NCBI GenBank assembly: GCA_019787685.1
Contig: JAHNUO010000024.1
Location: forward strand, 62,001 to 126,000
Source: Chiua virens
Taxonomy: Eukaryota; Basidiomycota; Agaricomycetes; Boletales; Boletaceae
DNA: 64,000 bases
Direction of reading: 5' to 3'
In this document: positions 14,031 to 25,300 of the stretch, in pieces
Layout: every line of letters starts with the position of its first letter
Numbering within the stretch: the stretch's first letter is position 1
Notes under the pieces: generated by a model
What the model was told of the DNA's origin: nothing
Databases searched by the model: none
What the model saw: the letters and a program-made list of their open reading frames with translations, nothing else
Position numbers and translations under genes: made by a program

Positions 14031-14790
14031 GGAGGACACGAGAAGGCGCGGGGGTGATGGGAGAAGGCAAACAAACGGAGTGAGTGGAGCCAAAGCGAAC
14101 GAGGCCTATTAATAGAAGATTATCCACTGGCGAAGAGCCGGCATTCGGGAATCCGCATGCCACTGTCAAGCGAGATCAGCATTCGGTGGAGGTCGTACAT
14201 ACCACTATTAGGTTTACCTAAATCTGATTCGTAAAGTGGTCATACATGCCATGCTCAGAACCAGTGTTAACGATTCTGACCGGGACAGTAACAGGAAAGT
14301 GTTGCGAGTCCGGCTTTATGTTGACCGTTCGATAAGAAGTGAGAGAAATAGTCTATATTTGTCAGACAGCGTGTTCATGAGTGATGCATGTCGGATCACC
14401 ACAAGGCTTTAGGGTTGCCAGTGGGTCACCGACCGATGCAACATGCGGGTAAGTGTCGAAAGAATACGTAGATATCACTGAAGTATGGACTGCAGCAAGT
14501 TTAATTTGCAAGCGTTGTGGAAGCGTCTGATTATTGAGGTACAACATCGACTTCCCTTCAACATCCCCGCTTTCAAATCGTCTTTCGAATTCTCCGCTGT
14601 CGTTTGCGCAGCGCTCGCAGCACTCGTGGCGTTCGTGCGTACGTAGATGGCCTGACTGTGTTTTGACCAACAGAATTGCTTACATAAGTGTAACCCGACC
14701 GGTCCGCAAGGGACTTATGATCGGGTATATTGTCGGGCAACCGGCATACATAGGCATGTCCTAACTTCAAGTTTCTAAACTGACCATCGA
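14031..14790. other. Intergenic stretch upstream of permease
   Basis: This presumably contains the promoter of the minus-strand permease gene. Short frames of 65-100 residues occur on both strands, but none resembles a known family or has a plausible exon context. Confidence 0.4.
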
Positions 14791-15400
14791 AACTCGTTTT
14801 TCACAGGGACTTGTTTCATCATATATGCAGGTTAGTTGAACTACTGCCCAGAAAGAAGCCGATTGCCGTTGAATATTGGGAAAAATCAGTCGCGTCTTCA
14901 TTCTTTTGCATGCCAGCCTTTGAGGGAATACCCGATACTATCACTAGGGCATTTTTGGACTCGGCCACGGATATCGTTATTTGTCGATGTTCGCACTTAC
15001 AAGTTACTCACCTCAACATGGCCGCTATAAAGAGTGGACAAGGTATGCCAATGTCAACGTTTACTATATTGACATACCGTCTAAGAAAGAAATAGATAGA
15101 AGACTTCAGATATGTGCAGTTACTCGTAGTTGCTCACCATCTACACGCGTATTTTAGTCTCGTCGGTAACAGGGAGATCAAACGCATGAAGTGCCTTGTG
15201 AAGCAATGGGGCCCTGTTCCGTGTATCCTGAATGAAATATACGATGATCCCTCGATAGACAGGGAAGTGGAGACAGATTATGAAATCAATATCCGCAATC
15301 AATTCGCCAAGAATGTTGGGGATCTCCGGAATGGTTTGGTCGCTTTGTTCAAATCTGATGAAGCAACCCCCACCAAGGAATCGAGATGAATGAACGTCGT
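14790..15400 (+). pseudogene. Remnant of an unrecognised fungal gene
   Basis: Plus-strand segments read KPIAVEYWEKSVASSFFCMP and, further on, VGNREIKRMKCLVKQWGPVP followed by DPSIDREVETDYEINIRNQF. The 'WGPVP' block with its acidic follow-up vaguely resembles high-copy Agaricomycete (crinkler-like) families, but I cannot confirm that. No start or stop joins the pieces into one frame, and the frame is lost after about 15400. It is most likely a decayed or partial gene. Confidence 0.3.
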
Positions 15401-15966
15401 GCGATGTAAACACGAAGTTGGAGAAGACACACGATGCCTCACCTCACCACGGCACAGCAAGCGCACTCTCCAATCCCTCGACATCGACATCCTCTTGGTC
15501 GCAATCTACCGCGTCATTTCCTGCTGAGCCCGTGTGCCCAGCTCCACAAATACCTCCGCAGTTGGCATCTAGGACACCCCTGGCTGGCACGACGGCCAAG
15601 TAACCGTCCGATGCACACGAAAGGATGAAAGATGTCCTCACCGGCTTGGGTAGCAGGAGTCCGTGATGCAACTGCTTGGAAGTACCAACAAAGTGGAGGC
15701 TCCTGTACGAATTTCGATCATCAAAGGTAAAATTTACATCCTTCGCGTTGACGAACAATTAGTTCAGCTCGGGATTAAACGCGTGATATGGTCGAAAGAC
15801 GATAACAGAGGACGGGTGACGAGCTCGAACAGATCCTATGTCTTCGCTGGCGGTGATGACGACGCCTGGCTGTTTCTGTGTTTTCTACTAGTATGTGGAA
15901 TGTAGTGACTACCGTATTTGGAATCAAACACTTGAATTCGTACATTCATGTCCACCAAGTCGAAGT

Positions 15967-17778
15967 ATGCTTTTCAATCGGCCTCCGTGTCAACCGAGAC
16001 GGGCACCGTATCGTATGCGTCCACCACGTCGTTCCCGTGCTGGGTCCACTCTGCGTCACTTCTCTGATCCATCATCCGGTGTGTACATCCATGTCCCGTA
16101 CCGCCGCACGCGTCGTTTGGCCATGCTCGTGGCGCTCTTGGCATCCGCCACGCTCGTATGCTTTGCATGCGCATACTGGTTATATTCGACGAGGTACGGT
16201 CATCCCGCTCCGTCCGTGCGTATTCTCTCGGTCTTGCTCATTCGCTCTTATACAGTCAACGCGTCCCAGCGCATCTCATCGGAAAGGCGTGACGTGTCAC
16301 ATACGGCCCACCAGGATACGTCGACCCAACTGGACATCACCCTCGACGTCCTCGACGAACCCAACAAACGTCTCAAGATATTCCGTGCCAACCCCTCTAT
16401 CTCCTATCTCGCCTACCTACCCCACAGTGGTCTTCACAACCAACGCATAGCCCTCGAAAATGCCCTTACCCTCGCACGTCTGCTCAATCGTACCCTTCTC
16501 GTTCCTCCCGCCCGCCTGGGTCCCAAAACCTTGCGTTACGTCCGCTCTCATACACTCGCTCGGATGCTCCGACTGAGCGATAAACAGCAGGGGCGACGCC
16601 ATTGCACACATATTCCAGTTGATGTACCACTGCCGGATGAATGCGTGGATTACATGGCATACACGCTCGTCCCATGGGCTTGGCTCGTAAATTTCGGTCC
16701 AGCTCGAGGCCCAACAAACGCTGGTGCGCGTCTCGAACGGGACTGCGGAGTGGATAGAGGAAGGGTTGGGCATCCGACCCAACGAAACGCTGTTCCTCCC
16801 TGACACGGAGCCATACGAGTTTCAATTCGTGGACAGCCCCTGGTCCCGCGCGGGAGGGCGACAAGTACCTCCACGCCATCCAGATCGACACACTCGCTGC
16901 GGCACCAGAGCGTCTCATCCAGCTCGGGACGCTCTTCGGCTCTTCACGGCTGCGTCCTCAGGAAGGCAGAGAACCGACGGCTCCGTGGGGACATAAGACG
17001 ACACATGGTATTTGCGAACGCGGCCTTGACGTTTGCTGCGGAGCGGATTGGAGAAGTCCTCGGGGGAACGTATGTGGCTGCACATGTGCGTGTGGGCGAT
17101 GGCCGCTTTCAAAAGGGTGCACGGAGGAATGTGAGGGTCGTCTGGTGGAAACTCGTGCGGGACGTTCTGGGGGTGGACGTGCAAACGGCGTTGGAGCTGG
17201 AAAGGCGTGTTCTGCCTCAAGCGGTGACGGTAGATGCCGATGCCCAGGACGACGACGACGATATCATGGATGTCGACGATATACTGGGACCACCAGAGAT
17301 ACCTCCGGACATGCCCAGCCTGAGGGTACCCCATCCGCAACTGCCACCCCTCCCTAACGCGTTCTCTCCTAAACGCTCTTGCCGCAGCCCACTCCATACG
17401 ACGCCAAGCTTCCGGCGGCTCAACGTGCCGCTCTTCATCGCGACTGATGCACAGCTTGGCCTAGATGACCCATTACTGGCTCCCTTTATACGCACGTTTC
17501 CATGCACGTTCATTTTGGCGTCGTTCGAGAGCGAGATGGCGGGTCTCGAAGGGTTGCAGAATGGGTACGATGGTGTGCCACTAGCTGGGTATGTAACGCC
17601 AATAGTGGATGCATTGGTGATGGGCAAGGCAGTGGACAGTGGTAGGGGACTGACGGGAGTACATTTAGTCGATATGTGGGGGATGTATTATGGAGGGTGT
17701 CGCACGGTTGGGATATCGTCGAAAGGGGTTAACGACGTTTGTCTCAAGTACGAGAAGTATTGCGCCGATCGGACATAG
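15967..17778 (+). CDS. Type II membrane protein, O-fucosyltransferase-like
   Basis: A type II Golgi/ER-type protein. A short basic N-terminus leads to one membrane anchor (LAMLVALLASATLVCFACAY). The luminal domain reads ISYLAYLPHSGLHNQRIALE, NALTLARLLNRTLLVPPARLG and GTYVAAHVRVGDGRF (an 'HxRxxD'-like motif as in GDP-fucose O-fucosyltransferases). It ends GVNDVCLKYEKYCADRT. An in-frame upstream ATG at 15895 is an alternative start. A run of Asp at about 17250-17280 is odd. Three apparent one-base insertions shift the frame: near 16687-16692, near 16845-16857 and near 16955-16958. No plausible intron explains them (the first would need a 16-base intron). Enzyme activity is inferred from the motif layout only. 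Confidence 0.72.
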
Positions 17779-18490
17779 TCTAATTACACCCATTTACTAC
17801 TGCACTTCGGTCGTTCTGACAGTGCAATTTGAGTTTAATTCAGCAACAATCAAAATAGACAAATAAATAACCAGCTTTCTTTTAGAGAGCGACTGCCACG
17901 ATGTACATATAGCCAGCTATCATTTTCTCTGCTACAGCTGAAATTTCTAACGCGTCTTCTGAATCCCTTTGGCAACCCCGACTCCGAGATACTTGCGAGG
18001 TAGTACGGCATCGATATGTTCTCGTCGTTCTTTCGAGCACATATACACATCGACATGAAGCGCCGCGAGCGGATGGGCCCTGCAAGGGTATGATCAAAGA
18101 AGTATTGAAGCTGAAGTTCAGATACGCGAGGTTGCCGATTTGGCGCAATGCATTCAGGAGAACAGTGTGACGGGAGTACCCATCCTCTGGTAGGTCTCCT
18201 CATCGTTGTTGCGGAATGAGTCTGGTGCTGATGCCCATTCGTGATGATGGCTAGCCCACAATACGTGCTGTTCCCCGAGGATGGACATGGCTTTGGGATT
18301 GATGACCTATTCTATCTAGGTGACAGAGCGAGGTACTCGACAAGTAGTATATTGTGCTTGGATGTCGAACTGAGTATTGACAAGGACAGGTGAAAGCCTG
18401 AATGGTAGTGTTGTGGGTTGTTGACACGGGTTCTCAGAATCTTTTTGTCGACAGTGGTCGACAGCGACAGCGAACGAGCAACAACTACAA
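17779..18490. other. Intergenic, no supported gene
   Basis: Minus-strand frames at 17850-18203 read smoothly in parts, but I cannot assign them. They would lie next to the 3' end of the type II membrane protein gene. No regulatory element was recognised. Confidence 0.4.
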
Positions 18491-18880
18491 TGCGAAGGCT
18501 TATAGCTCGTTTCCCGTTCCTTAGCTCCAAGGCTCCTGCTAGAAATCCAGAAGAACCTACCGTGCGAATCGGCGTCAGGGAGAAGTTCGGGCGCTTCAGA
18601 ATCCTTATCATTGGCCGAGCCAACGCTGGGAAGACTACGATACTCAAGCAAATCTGCAACTCTACGGAAGATCCGGTGATCTACAGGACAATGACTCAAA
18701 GCAAGGCTCACTACCTCCTTCTCCACAACATCTGTGGTATCAGGGGAGTTTTCCAGCTGGCCAGAGTGGCAATCCGCTGTAGGCAGGTTGATCATGCTGC
18801 TTATGGTAGCTTGGTATGCTAAGATTCAGCTCGCCGAGGTACTAGTAGTCAGCATCTCAACTCTGTTACTCTAGCCGAGT
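18491..18880 (+). pseudogene. Truncated P-loop GTPase-like protein
   Basis: ATG at 18491 begins MRRLIARFPFLSSK, followed by FGRFRILIIGRANAGKTTIL, a Walker A (G1) motif GRANAGKT. After it comes KQICNSTEDPVIY. This is the N-terminus of a P-loop family common in Agaricomycetes, in which a long G domain of several hundred residues normally follows. Here the matching sequence stops about 25 residues after the P-loop. The frame ends shortly after in unrelated sequence (...AAYGSLVC). Switch and G4/G5 motifs are missing, so this is a 5' gene fragment rather than a working GTPase. Confidence 0.6.
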
Positions 18881-19011
18881 GACCAATTTATGGCCGTCTG
18901 CACACCCTGGACCAGCTCATCTCACTCTTCGATGCATTCACCCTCTCTCGGATCGATCCTGTCATCAATGGTTACAGAATACGATCAGCTCTTGCTGTGT
19001 CTCCCGATAGC

Positions 19012-19260
19012 AACTACCTCCCACCACTGATGCGTGTTCGACCACGTCAACCTTTGCTTTCGCCAACTCCCACATTCGCGATCTCGTCGTTGATAAGGTT
19101 GATATACAGCCTGAGCCTGATACCATCGACCGTCGTTTTAGATCCCCCGATCTCGAGAATCTTTGTCTCGACTCGGAGCTCTTTGCTCGTGTCCTCGGTT
19201 TCACCCAATTTTTCTTGAAGGTCCTCGTATGTCGCAGTCCCAATCTCCCCCTTGAACATT
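19012..19260 (+). pseudogene. Orphan exon of unknown protein
   Basis: One plus-strand frame reads DACSTTSTFAFANSHIRDLV, then VDIQPEPDTIDRRFRSPDLE and LCLDSELFARVLGFTQFFLK. It looks coding (mixed charged and hydrophobic residues, natural composition), but no start, partner exon or family could be found. An overlapping minus-strand frame of 70 residues is also open (19047-19259). It may be the tail of the truncated P-loop gene or a separate relic. Confidence 0.3.
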
Positions 19261-19517
19261 TAATTTGTGACGTGTCCCCAGGGCGGACCCCGTCATGCTT
19301 GCTCTCTGCTCTGATACTATTCAAGAAGTCATCGGTACAGGTACATACTAGAAATTCAAATCTTGCGCAACAGCATAGCTACAACTTGAAAACACATACA
19401 ATTGTACCTTCCTTTGGATGGTATTCGACGCTCCACGTTCATCGCTCCATCCTGTTACTATAAACTTACACGAAACCTTGCTGCGCCGGTACATTCCCTG
19501 CCGCCGTGATCTCCAAC

Positions 19518-20724
19518 TCATGCCGAGAATCTCAAGAACCAATCCTTGATCCCACGCGCACTTTCTTCCTTTGCCCAACCTATCCACAAATCCAGCGTTT
19601 CCACCCAAGTTTAGAAACAAAGAAGAGAAGAAGAAAGAAACAGAAACAGACGCACGTTGATCCGGCACATCCGGGTTTCCACGCGTAGCAAACCCATGCT
19701 CGACACCCGAAAAGACTTGAATATGGTAGCTCGACTTGTTACGGACTAAAATGTCCTCGGCGCGTCGGCGGGCCTCGAGCGGAAACGATACGTCGACCTC
19801 TATTGACCATAATTCATAAGAGAACGTTACCAGGCATGCTGCAGATGTACATACCGGAACAGGAGAGGAGGATGGGGCCTTGTTAGTGGTGAGCTCAAAG
19901 AGATCGTCAAGAGAATCGATGATGGAACATACGAATGGCTTTCTCGAAATGTTTTTCGTCTAAAAAGACAGGGTGAATGACCGCACCTATGAGTCGAGAA
20001 TGAGAAACTGGGACCCCGACACGTGCAGGAATGTATTACCTGCTTCGACAAACCCATCTGCAATCAAATCCATCACGAACGGTGCGCCGAAACAGTATCC
20101 TGGAGGTGGGAAACGCCCAGCGGGTGAGTTTCCTTCCTAGTGGGAAGGATATATGCGACGCAGTGACATACCAGCCGCGGTATACTTGGTCGTTTCTGTG
20201 CCTAGATACGCAGGATGAGTGCCCGAACGCAACTTGAACGACATAGGTTTCCAAGGGTGGCTTACCATACTTTGCCTTCACCGCATCCAACCATTTTGGA
20301 AACGCCTCGACAGCCGCGTCAAGTCTAGTATGAGCCCAAGCAAACTTGTCCACGTCCCCAGGGACGTCCTGGACATACTGTCCAAACAAGTAATCCGGTC
20401 CAAGGACGACGAAACCTAGACATATTACACACGCATCGACCACACCGGTACTTGTCAGCTCGATAGGGCTCCACTTTTACCTGACAAACGAGACGCACCA
20501 CACGAAGCAAAGTAATCTTGCAACAATTTGTTGTTGATAGAGAGCGATCCAAATATGTCTGAGAGGAAGAAGAGCACTTTGACATGTGGTCCGGACGCCG
20601 TGCTTGGTTCGGCGATATAAGTGTTGAGCCCACCGATGGATTCGACGCGTCCTTCAGAAGTACCTGTGTGTTTGAAGCCATTGAAACAGCATGCGCTGGG
20701 GGGACCTGCGAGTGTGGTAGTCAT
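19518..20724 (-). CDS. Dienelactone hydrolase family protein (DLH1)
   Basis: Alpha/beta hydrolase of the dienelactone hydrolase family. Canonical members open dienelactone rings in aromatic degradation; fungal paralogues are often broader esterases. Start MTTTLAGPPSACCFNGFKHTG. The core reads VKVLFFLSDIFGSLSINN, FVVLGPDYLFGQYVQDVPGD, AVEAFPKWLDAVKAKYG, TETTKYTAAGYCFGAPFVMD, HPVFLDEKHFEKAI and QVFSGVEHGFATRG. It ends ARGIKDWFLRFSA. The nucleophile is Cys in G-Y-C-F-G, and the catalytic His is in VEHGF. Length is about 250 residues over several short exons. A TATA-like box lies about 65 bases upstream of the ATG. Two damaged copies lie downstream on the plus coordinate. Confidence 0.85.
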
Positions 20725-20785
20725 GGTCAAGGTCGATGTGATGTTAAAAGAAGTTCGATGTCGACCGATCGACGGACGGCCATCC

Positions 20786-20795
20786 TTTTTATATT
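20786..20795 (-). promoter_or_regulatory. TATA-like box of DLH1
   Basis: On the minus strand the sequence AATATAAAAAG lies 62-72 bases upstream of the DLH1 start codon. That is a normal distance for a basidiomycete TATA box. The same promoter block, including this box, recurs in the DLH relic at 28.56-28.65 kb. Confidence 0.5.
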
Positions 20796-21199
20796 GGCTC
20801 TCGACGGGCGAACTCGGTGATGAAGGGAAAGATAGGTCATGCAATGACCTTCAACTAGGGTTGTTCTTGGTGATATGACCAAACTAGGTCACTGTAACTT
20901 CTCATGCGAACTCCTCATTTATCAGATATGATATTCACGCTCAGGTGATGAGTGGGTATCGCGTAGAAATTACTTGGATACGTAAACTCTGAAGATTTTG
21001 AATGATTGCGAACGATTGATCCCGGTAATAAATTACATAATAACATTCCTGGTACTATTGTCGATGGAAATCCATAACATCTATAAAACCCATGCGATCG
21101 TCGATGCTCCACGTTTATCGACTTCACTCTATCCTGTCATGATAAATGTACACGAAACCTTGCAGCGCCGGTATGCTCACTGCCGCCGTGATCTCCAAC
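20796..21199. other. Intergenic between DLH1 and DLH2
   Basis: This holds the upstream region of DLH1 and the 3' flank of the DLH2 pseudogene. I see no other gene. Confidence 0.5.
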
Positions 21200-21970
21200 T
21201 CACCCCAAGAATCTCAAGAACCACTCCTTGATCTTCCTCCTTTGCCTAACCTGTCCACAAACCCTGCATTTAGAAATACAGAGAAAAGAAAGAGACACAT
21301 GGTGTCCAGGCACATCCGGGTTTCCACGTGAGGTGAACCCCCTCGACACCTGGAGATGGACATACCAGAACAGAACAGAAGGACGGGACCTTGTGAATCG
21401 TAAGCTCGATGGGATCGTCAAGAAGGTCGATGATGGAACATACGAATGGCTTTCTCGAAAATTTTCATCTAGAAAAGCAGGACGGACGATGTCCGACGAT
21501 CGCACCTACGAGAGGATGGAGAATGAGAAGCTGGACACCGAGATGCATAGCACAGTTACCTGCTTCGACAGACCCCTCTCTAACAAAATCCATCACGAAC
21601 GGTGCGCCGAAACAGTATCCTGAAAGTGGGAAACCTGAATGCATGCCCAATGGCAACGCGTTTCTTTCCCGGTGCACAGGATATATGCAACGCCATGACA
21701 TACCAACCGCAGTATACTTGATCGTTTCCGTACCTAGACACACGGATGAGCGTTGAATGTTGAGCGCTGAGCGCCCGATCGTGACACCATAGAATTCCGA
21801 GTCCAAGGGCGACTCACCATACTTTGGCTTGACCGCATTCAACCACTTTGGAAAGTTGAAACGCCTCAACAGTCCCAAGAAATTTAAACTTGTCCGCGTC
21901 CCCAGGGACATCCTGGATGTACTCTCCAAACAAGTAATCCGGTCTAAGGACGACGAAACCCAGGCGTATA
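21200..21970 (-). pseudogene. 5'-truncated dienelactone hydrolase copy (DLH2)
   Basis: A second copy of the DLH gene. It begins at the equivalent of the start of exon 2 (GTTTCGTCGTCCTTAG...) and runs to the normal C-terminus (IKEWFLRFLG then stop). Recognisable pieces are FPKWLNAVKPKYG, TETIKYTAVG, SGYCFGAPFVMDFVREGSVE and a damaged HPAFLDE block. The first exon with the start codon and the conserved N-terminus is absent: upstream of 21970 the sequence is unrelated to DLH1. Small indels break the frame in the middle. The catalytic Cys context is kept, so decay is probably recent. Confidence 0.7.
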
Positions 21971-22353
21971 CGTATCGAGTACTATCGACCACACGGTCCT
22001 CATCTCAAGATCGTGATCGGGCCGTTCTGCTCACAAGCGGAAATTCGGTCCCCATTTGGAGATGCTTCCGACCGGGCTGTTGAATTTGATCGTAGTTCCA
22101 ACTCGAAACATTCGTCCCATCCACTGTTCCGTGACAGACAACCCATTTACCATCCCTCGGTACTGCAATGGAATCACGTATATCCGGTCTGAAAGATGCG
22201 CGTCATAGACCACACTCAGTGCACATCCGATACACAACTTTTTGTGACCATTGGGTTTGCGCCTTGCCATTATTTCACAGGCCGCAGCCTCAAGGCCTCA
22301 ACATTTACGCGTGGTGAATGCGTTGTGACACACCTGACTACTTTCTGCTATTC
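21971..22353. other. Intergenic between DLH2 and DUF2235 gene
   Basis: No gene was seen. It should contain the promoter of the downstream DUF2235 gene. Sequence similarity to DLH1 ends at about 21970. Confidence 0.5.
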
Positions 22354-25300
22354 ATGCCTCTCGAGTCTCGTCAATTCCCTCCAGAGGGAATTCCGGCAGT
22401 CGCATCTCCACACGGAGCCAGATGCTCAATTCATGGTAACCTGGGCAAGACTCCAAGGAACCTCGTTGTTTGTATTGACGGTACTGCAAATAAGTTTGGT
22501 CGAAATGTGTGTGATGATACTCATTCCTCTCCCTCAAATTCTCATAGACTGATCGCATCCCGACAGCATACCAACGTTGTCAAGTTGTTCGACGCTGTTG
22601 ACTGCGATTCCAAGGATCCTTTACCTGAACAATACACGTACTACTTGAGCGGCATAGGCACGCGCCCAAGGGTTGTACACGTGTTCAAACGTATACACAA
22701 GGCCATTGTTGACAAGCTTGACATGGCCATCGCATGGTGGGGTTTCAACAAGAATCTGTCTTTGAAGTCAAGTGTCTTACAATTACGCAGGAATATGGAA
22801 GAGATCGTGAAAGATGCCTATGGATGGTTAGCAGGTAAATACCAGGAAGGGGATCAAATATACCTTTTTGGTTTGTCGGGTTTACTGCGTTAAACTCCCA
22901 AGACGATGACGAGTTGTTCAGGTTTCTCTCGGGGCGCGTATCAAGTCAGGATTCTGGCGTGGATGATATATGAAGTAAGTCGCATTCTGCATTCTGGTTG
23001 ATCTGATGTTTACGTTCGGTCGATGTGGTCACTAGGTCGGGTTGATCAAGAACCCCACCGAGAGGCAAATTGGAAGGTTAGAATCAGGATCCTTGCTGAG
23101 AGGGTCATCTCATTGACATGCGATGTTAGTGCATACGACCATTTCGTGTCCATCATGTCATACAGACCAAATGCAAGTGACATGGCACGAGACTTCAGAA
23201 GAATGTTTTCTTGGAAGGATTTACGCGTACATTTCATTGGGGTATGGTGAGCTTGTTCCATTTACATATAGTGATCTATGGTGTTCAAAGCGTCCAGGGA
23301 CATGGTATCTTCAGTTGGTTTTGGGCGAGGAGACATTCGTCTCTCCTCTTCTTCGACCGCAGCACATGCGTGTCATATAAGGCACGCGCTTGCTCTCGAC
23401 GAACTTCGCGTTAAGTTTGTGCCGGAATACTTCCTCGAAATGAACTCCCCAGACCTTCGTAGGTCCACTGAGCTGGAATCCGATGGCGTGGAGGGAGGCG
23501 AGAACAGGTCGGGAAAGGCACAGGGTTCCGAAGCGGTGATCGATAGCGTCAATGTCTCCGCGAATATAGGATCCAGGAAGCATTCTAACGATGATATTGT
23601 CCTCGAGAAGAGAAACGATAAGCCAGAAGTTATCAGCAGTAGGCGGTCTAGAGAGGCAAGTAATGACAAGGGCACCAATCGAAAGGCAGCAGATATCAAG
23701 GAAGTATGGTTTTCTGGGAGCCATTCTGATGTGTACGTTTATGAAAATTTCGTTGTCTCACGTACGACACTCAAGTTATGCGCAGAGGCGGGAAGCATCG
23801 TCCGGGAAAGTCATCCCACGCAGGGAAGGTTTCACTTATGTGGATGCATCGAGAGGCGTCCGCAAGTGGACTAATATTGAAGCCCGAAGATATTTTCTGG
23901 ACAGATGACGATCTTGACTATGGAACAACCAGTTCAATGTCTCTCCTTTGGAAACTAGTGGAATTTCTCCCACTTCGGCACCAAGTTTCGTTTAGTGGTT
24001 CTGGAGAGAATGCTCGCAAGTACGATACTTTTTCTAGAAAAGAAGGCTACATCTAATTCTCTTCAGATCGCACCTCTTTAAACCGCGTCGTATCATACCT
24101 GGGCAAAAGATACACGCTTCAGTCCGATTTGCTCATACGTATGTACCCAAAGCAACGTTTGGAAATGGGTTTGGAATTCCATTGGAGACCGCTACCCCTA
24201 CGGCACCTCGGGAGGACGACATTTGGGAGGATGCAATCGATCGTACGACTTACATTGCGATCTTTGACAATCTCAGAGATAAACAGGGGACCGAAGAATA
24301 TTATTTGCACAGGCTCTTGTTCTTACAGAGATTCAGTGAGTTTCATATCTGGATTGATGGGACGATTTTAACTAACTAAGATTTGATTTGTCAGGTAGTC
24401 ACCAATGGCCCGTCGAGGAGTTGTCCAACCGGTGGAAAACGCTCACTGATCTCATTACCGAAAAATCTGGCCTCGTTAGACTTGCTGCAATCGCCGCCTT
24501 TGCAGAGGCCGCAGACCATTGTGCGTTCATGTTGCATCCTGTCCATGCTTTTGAACTCAGTGTCTGCCCACAGTTAAGCTCAACATGACCTTGCCGGATC
24601 GTGTGTTGGAGGAGGCCAGCGAGTCGCTCACGGAACTTCTAAACTTTGAGCGGCAGTGGAAAAGGGCTGTATGCCTTTTACCCCCCATAGCGAAACACGA
24701 AAATCTTCGAAACTTGATTTTGACGGATGGGGTAATTGATAGTTTCTTACAACTATTAGACCACAATATAATGGCCCCCGGAGTATACTTTCCTCGTGTA
24801 ATGGATGCTCTTTCCTCCCTTGTGAAATTCGGTACGTTGGCCCATCAGTATATGTCGCAGGTGAGTGCTGACCTCTTATCAGACCCCCAGTCGATAACAA
24901 AGAAATTCGCGAAATTTGATGGGAGGGAGCAGAAAGACAGACTGCTTTTAATGTTGAACACAAATGGTAGTATCACATAGATTCCCTTGACAAGATTTAA
25001 ATAACTGAAGCCTCTACAAGATCCGTGCCACCTTATCCCTGCCTTACGGGTTGTTGTTTCCTTCGCTGAACAAGGCATGTCTCTCATAAATGCGGGATTT
25101 GGATCTGACAGTCCGACTGTGATCAGTGCCAGATCTTTGCTTGGAGGTGAAACCTAGGCTTCGCGAGCTGGCGAGGAAGCATCCAGGACCTATCGGGTTA
25201 TTGGCACTTAAGGCACTAACTCGACTTGGGGCATCTCAGCGCAATCCCCAAGATGGACCTGCAAGGCCTCGTCGGGCTTCCAGTCGGACCCGGGTATCTG

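Noticed and set aside
16681..16702. Intron in the type II protein to explain the first frame change
   Set aside because: The only GT...AG pair that restores the frame would be 16 bases long, far too short to be spliced; a one-base insertion is simpler.
18316..18795. Minus-strand frame of 159 residues
   Set aside because: It is antisense to the clear P-loop sequence (GRANAGKT) on the plus strand.
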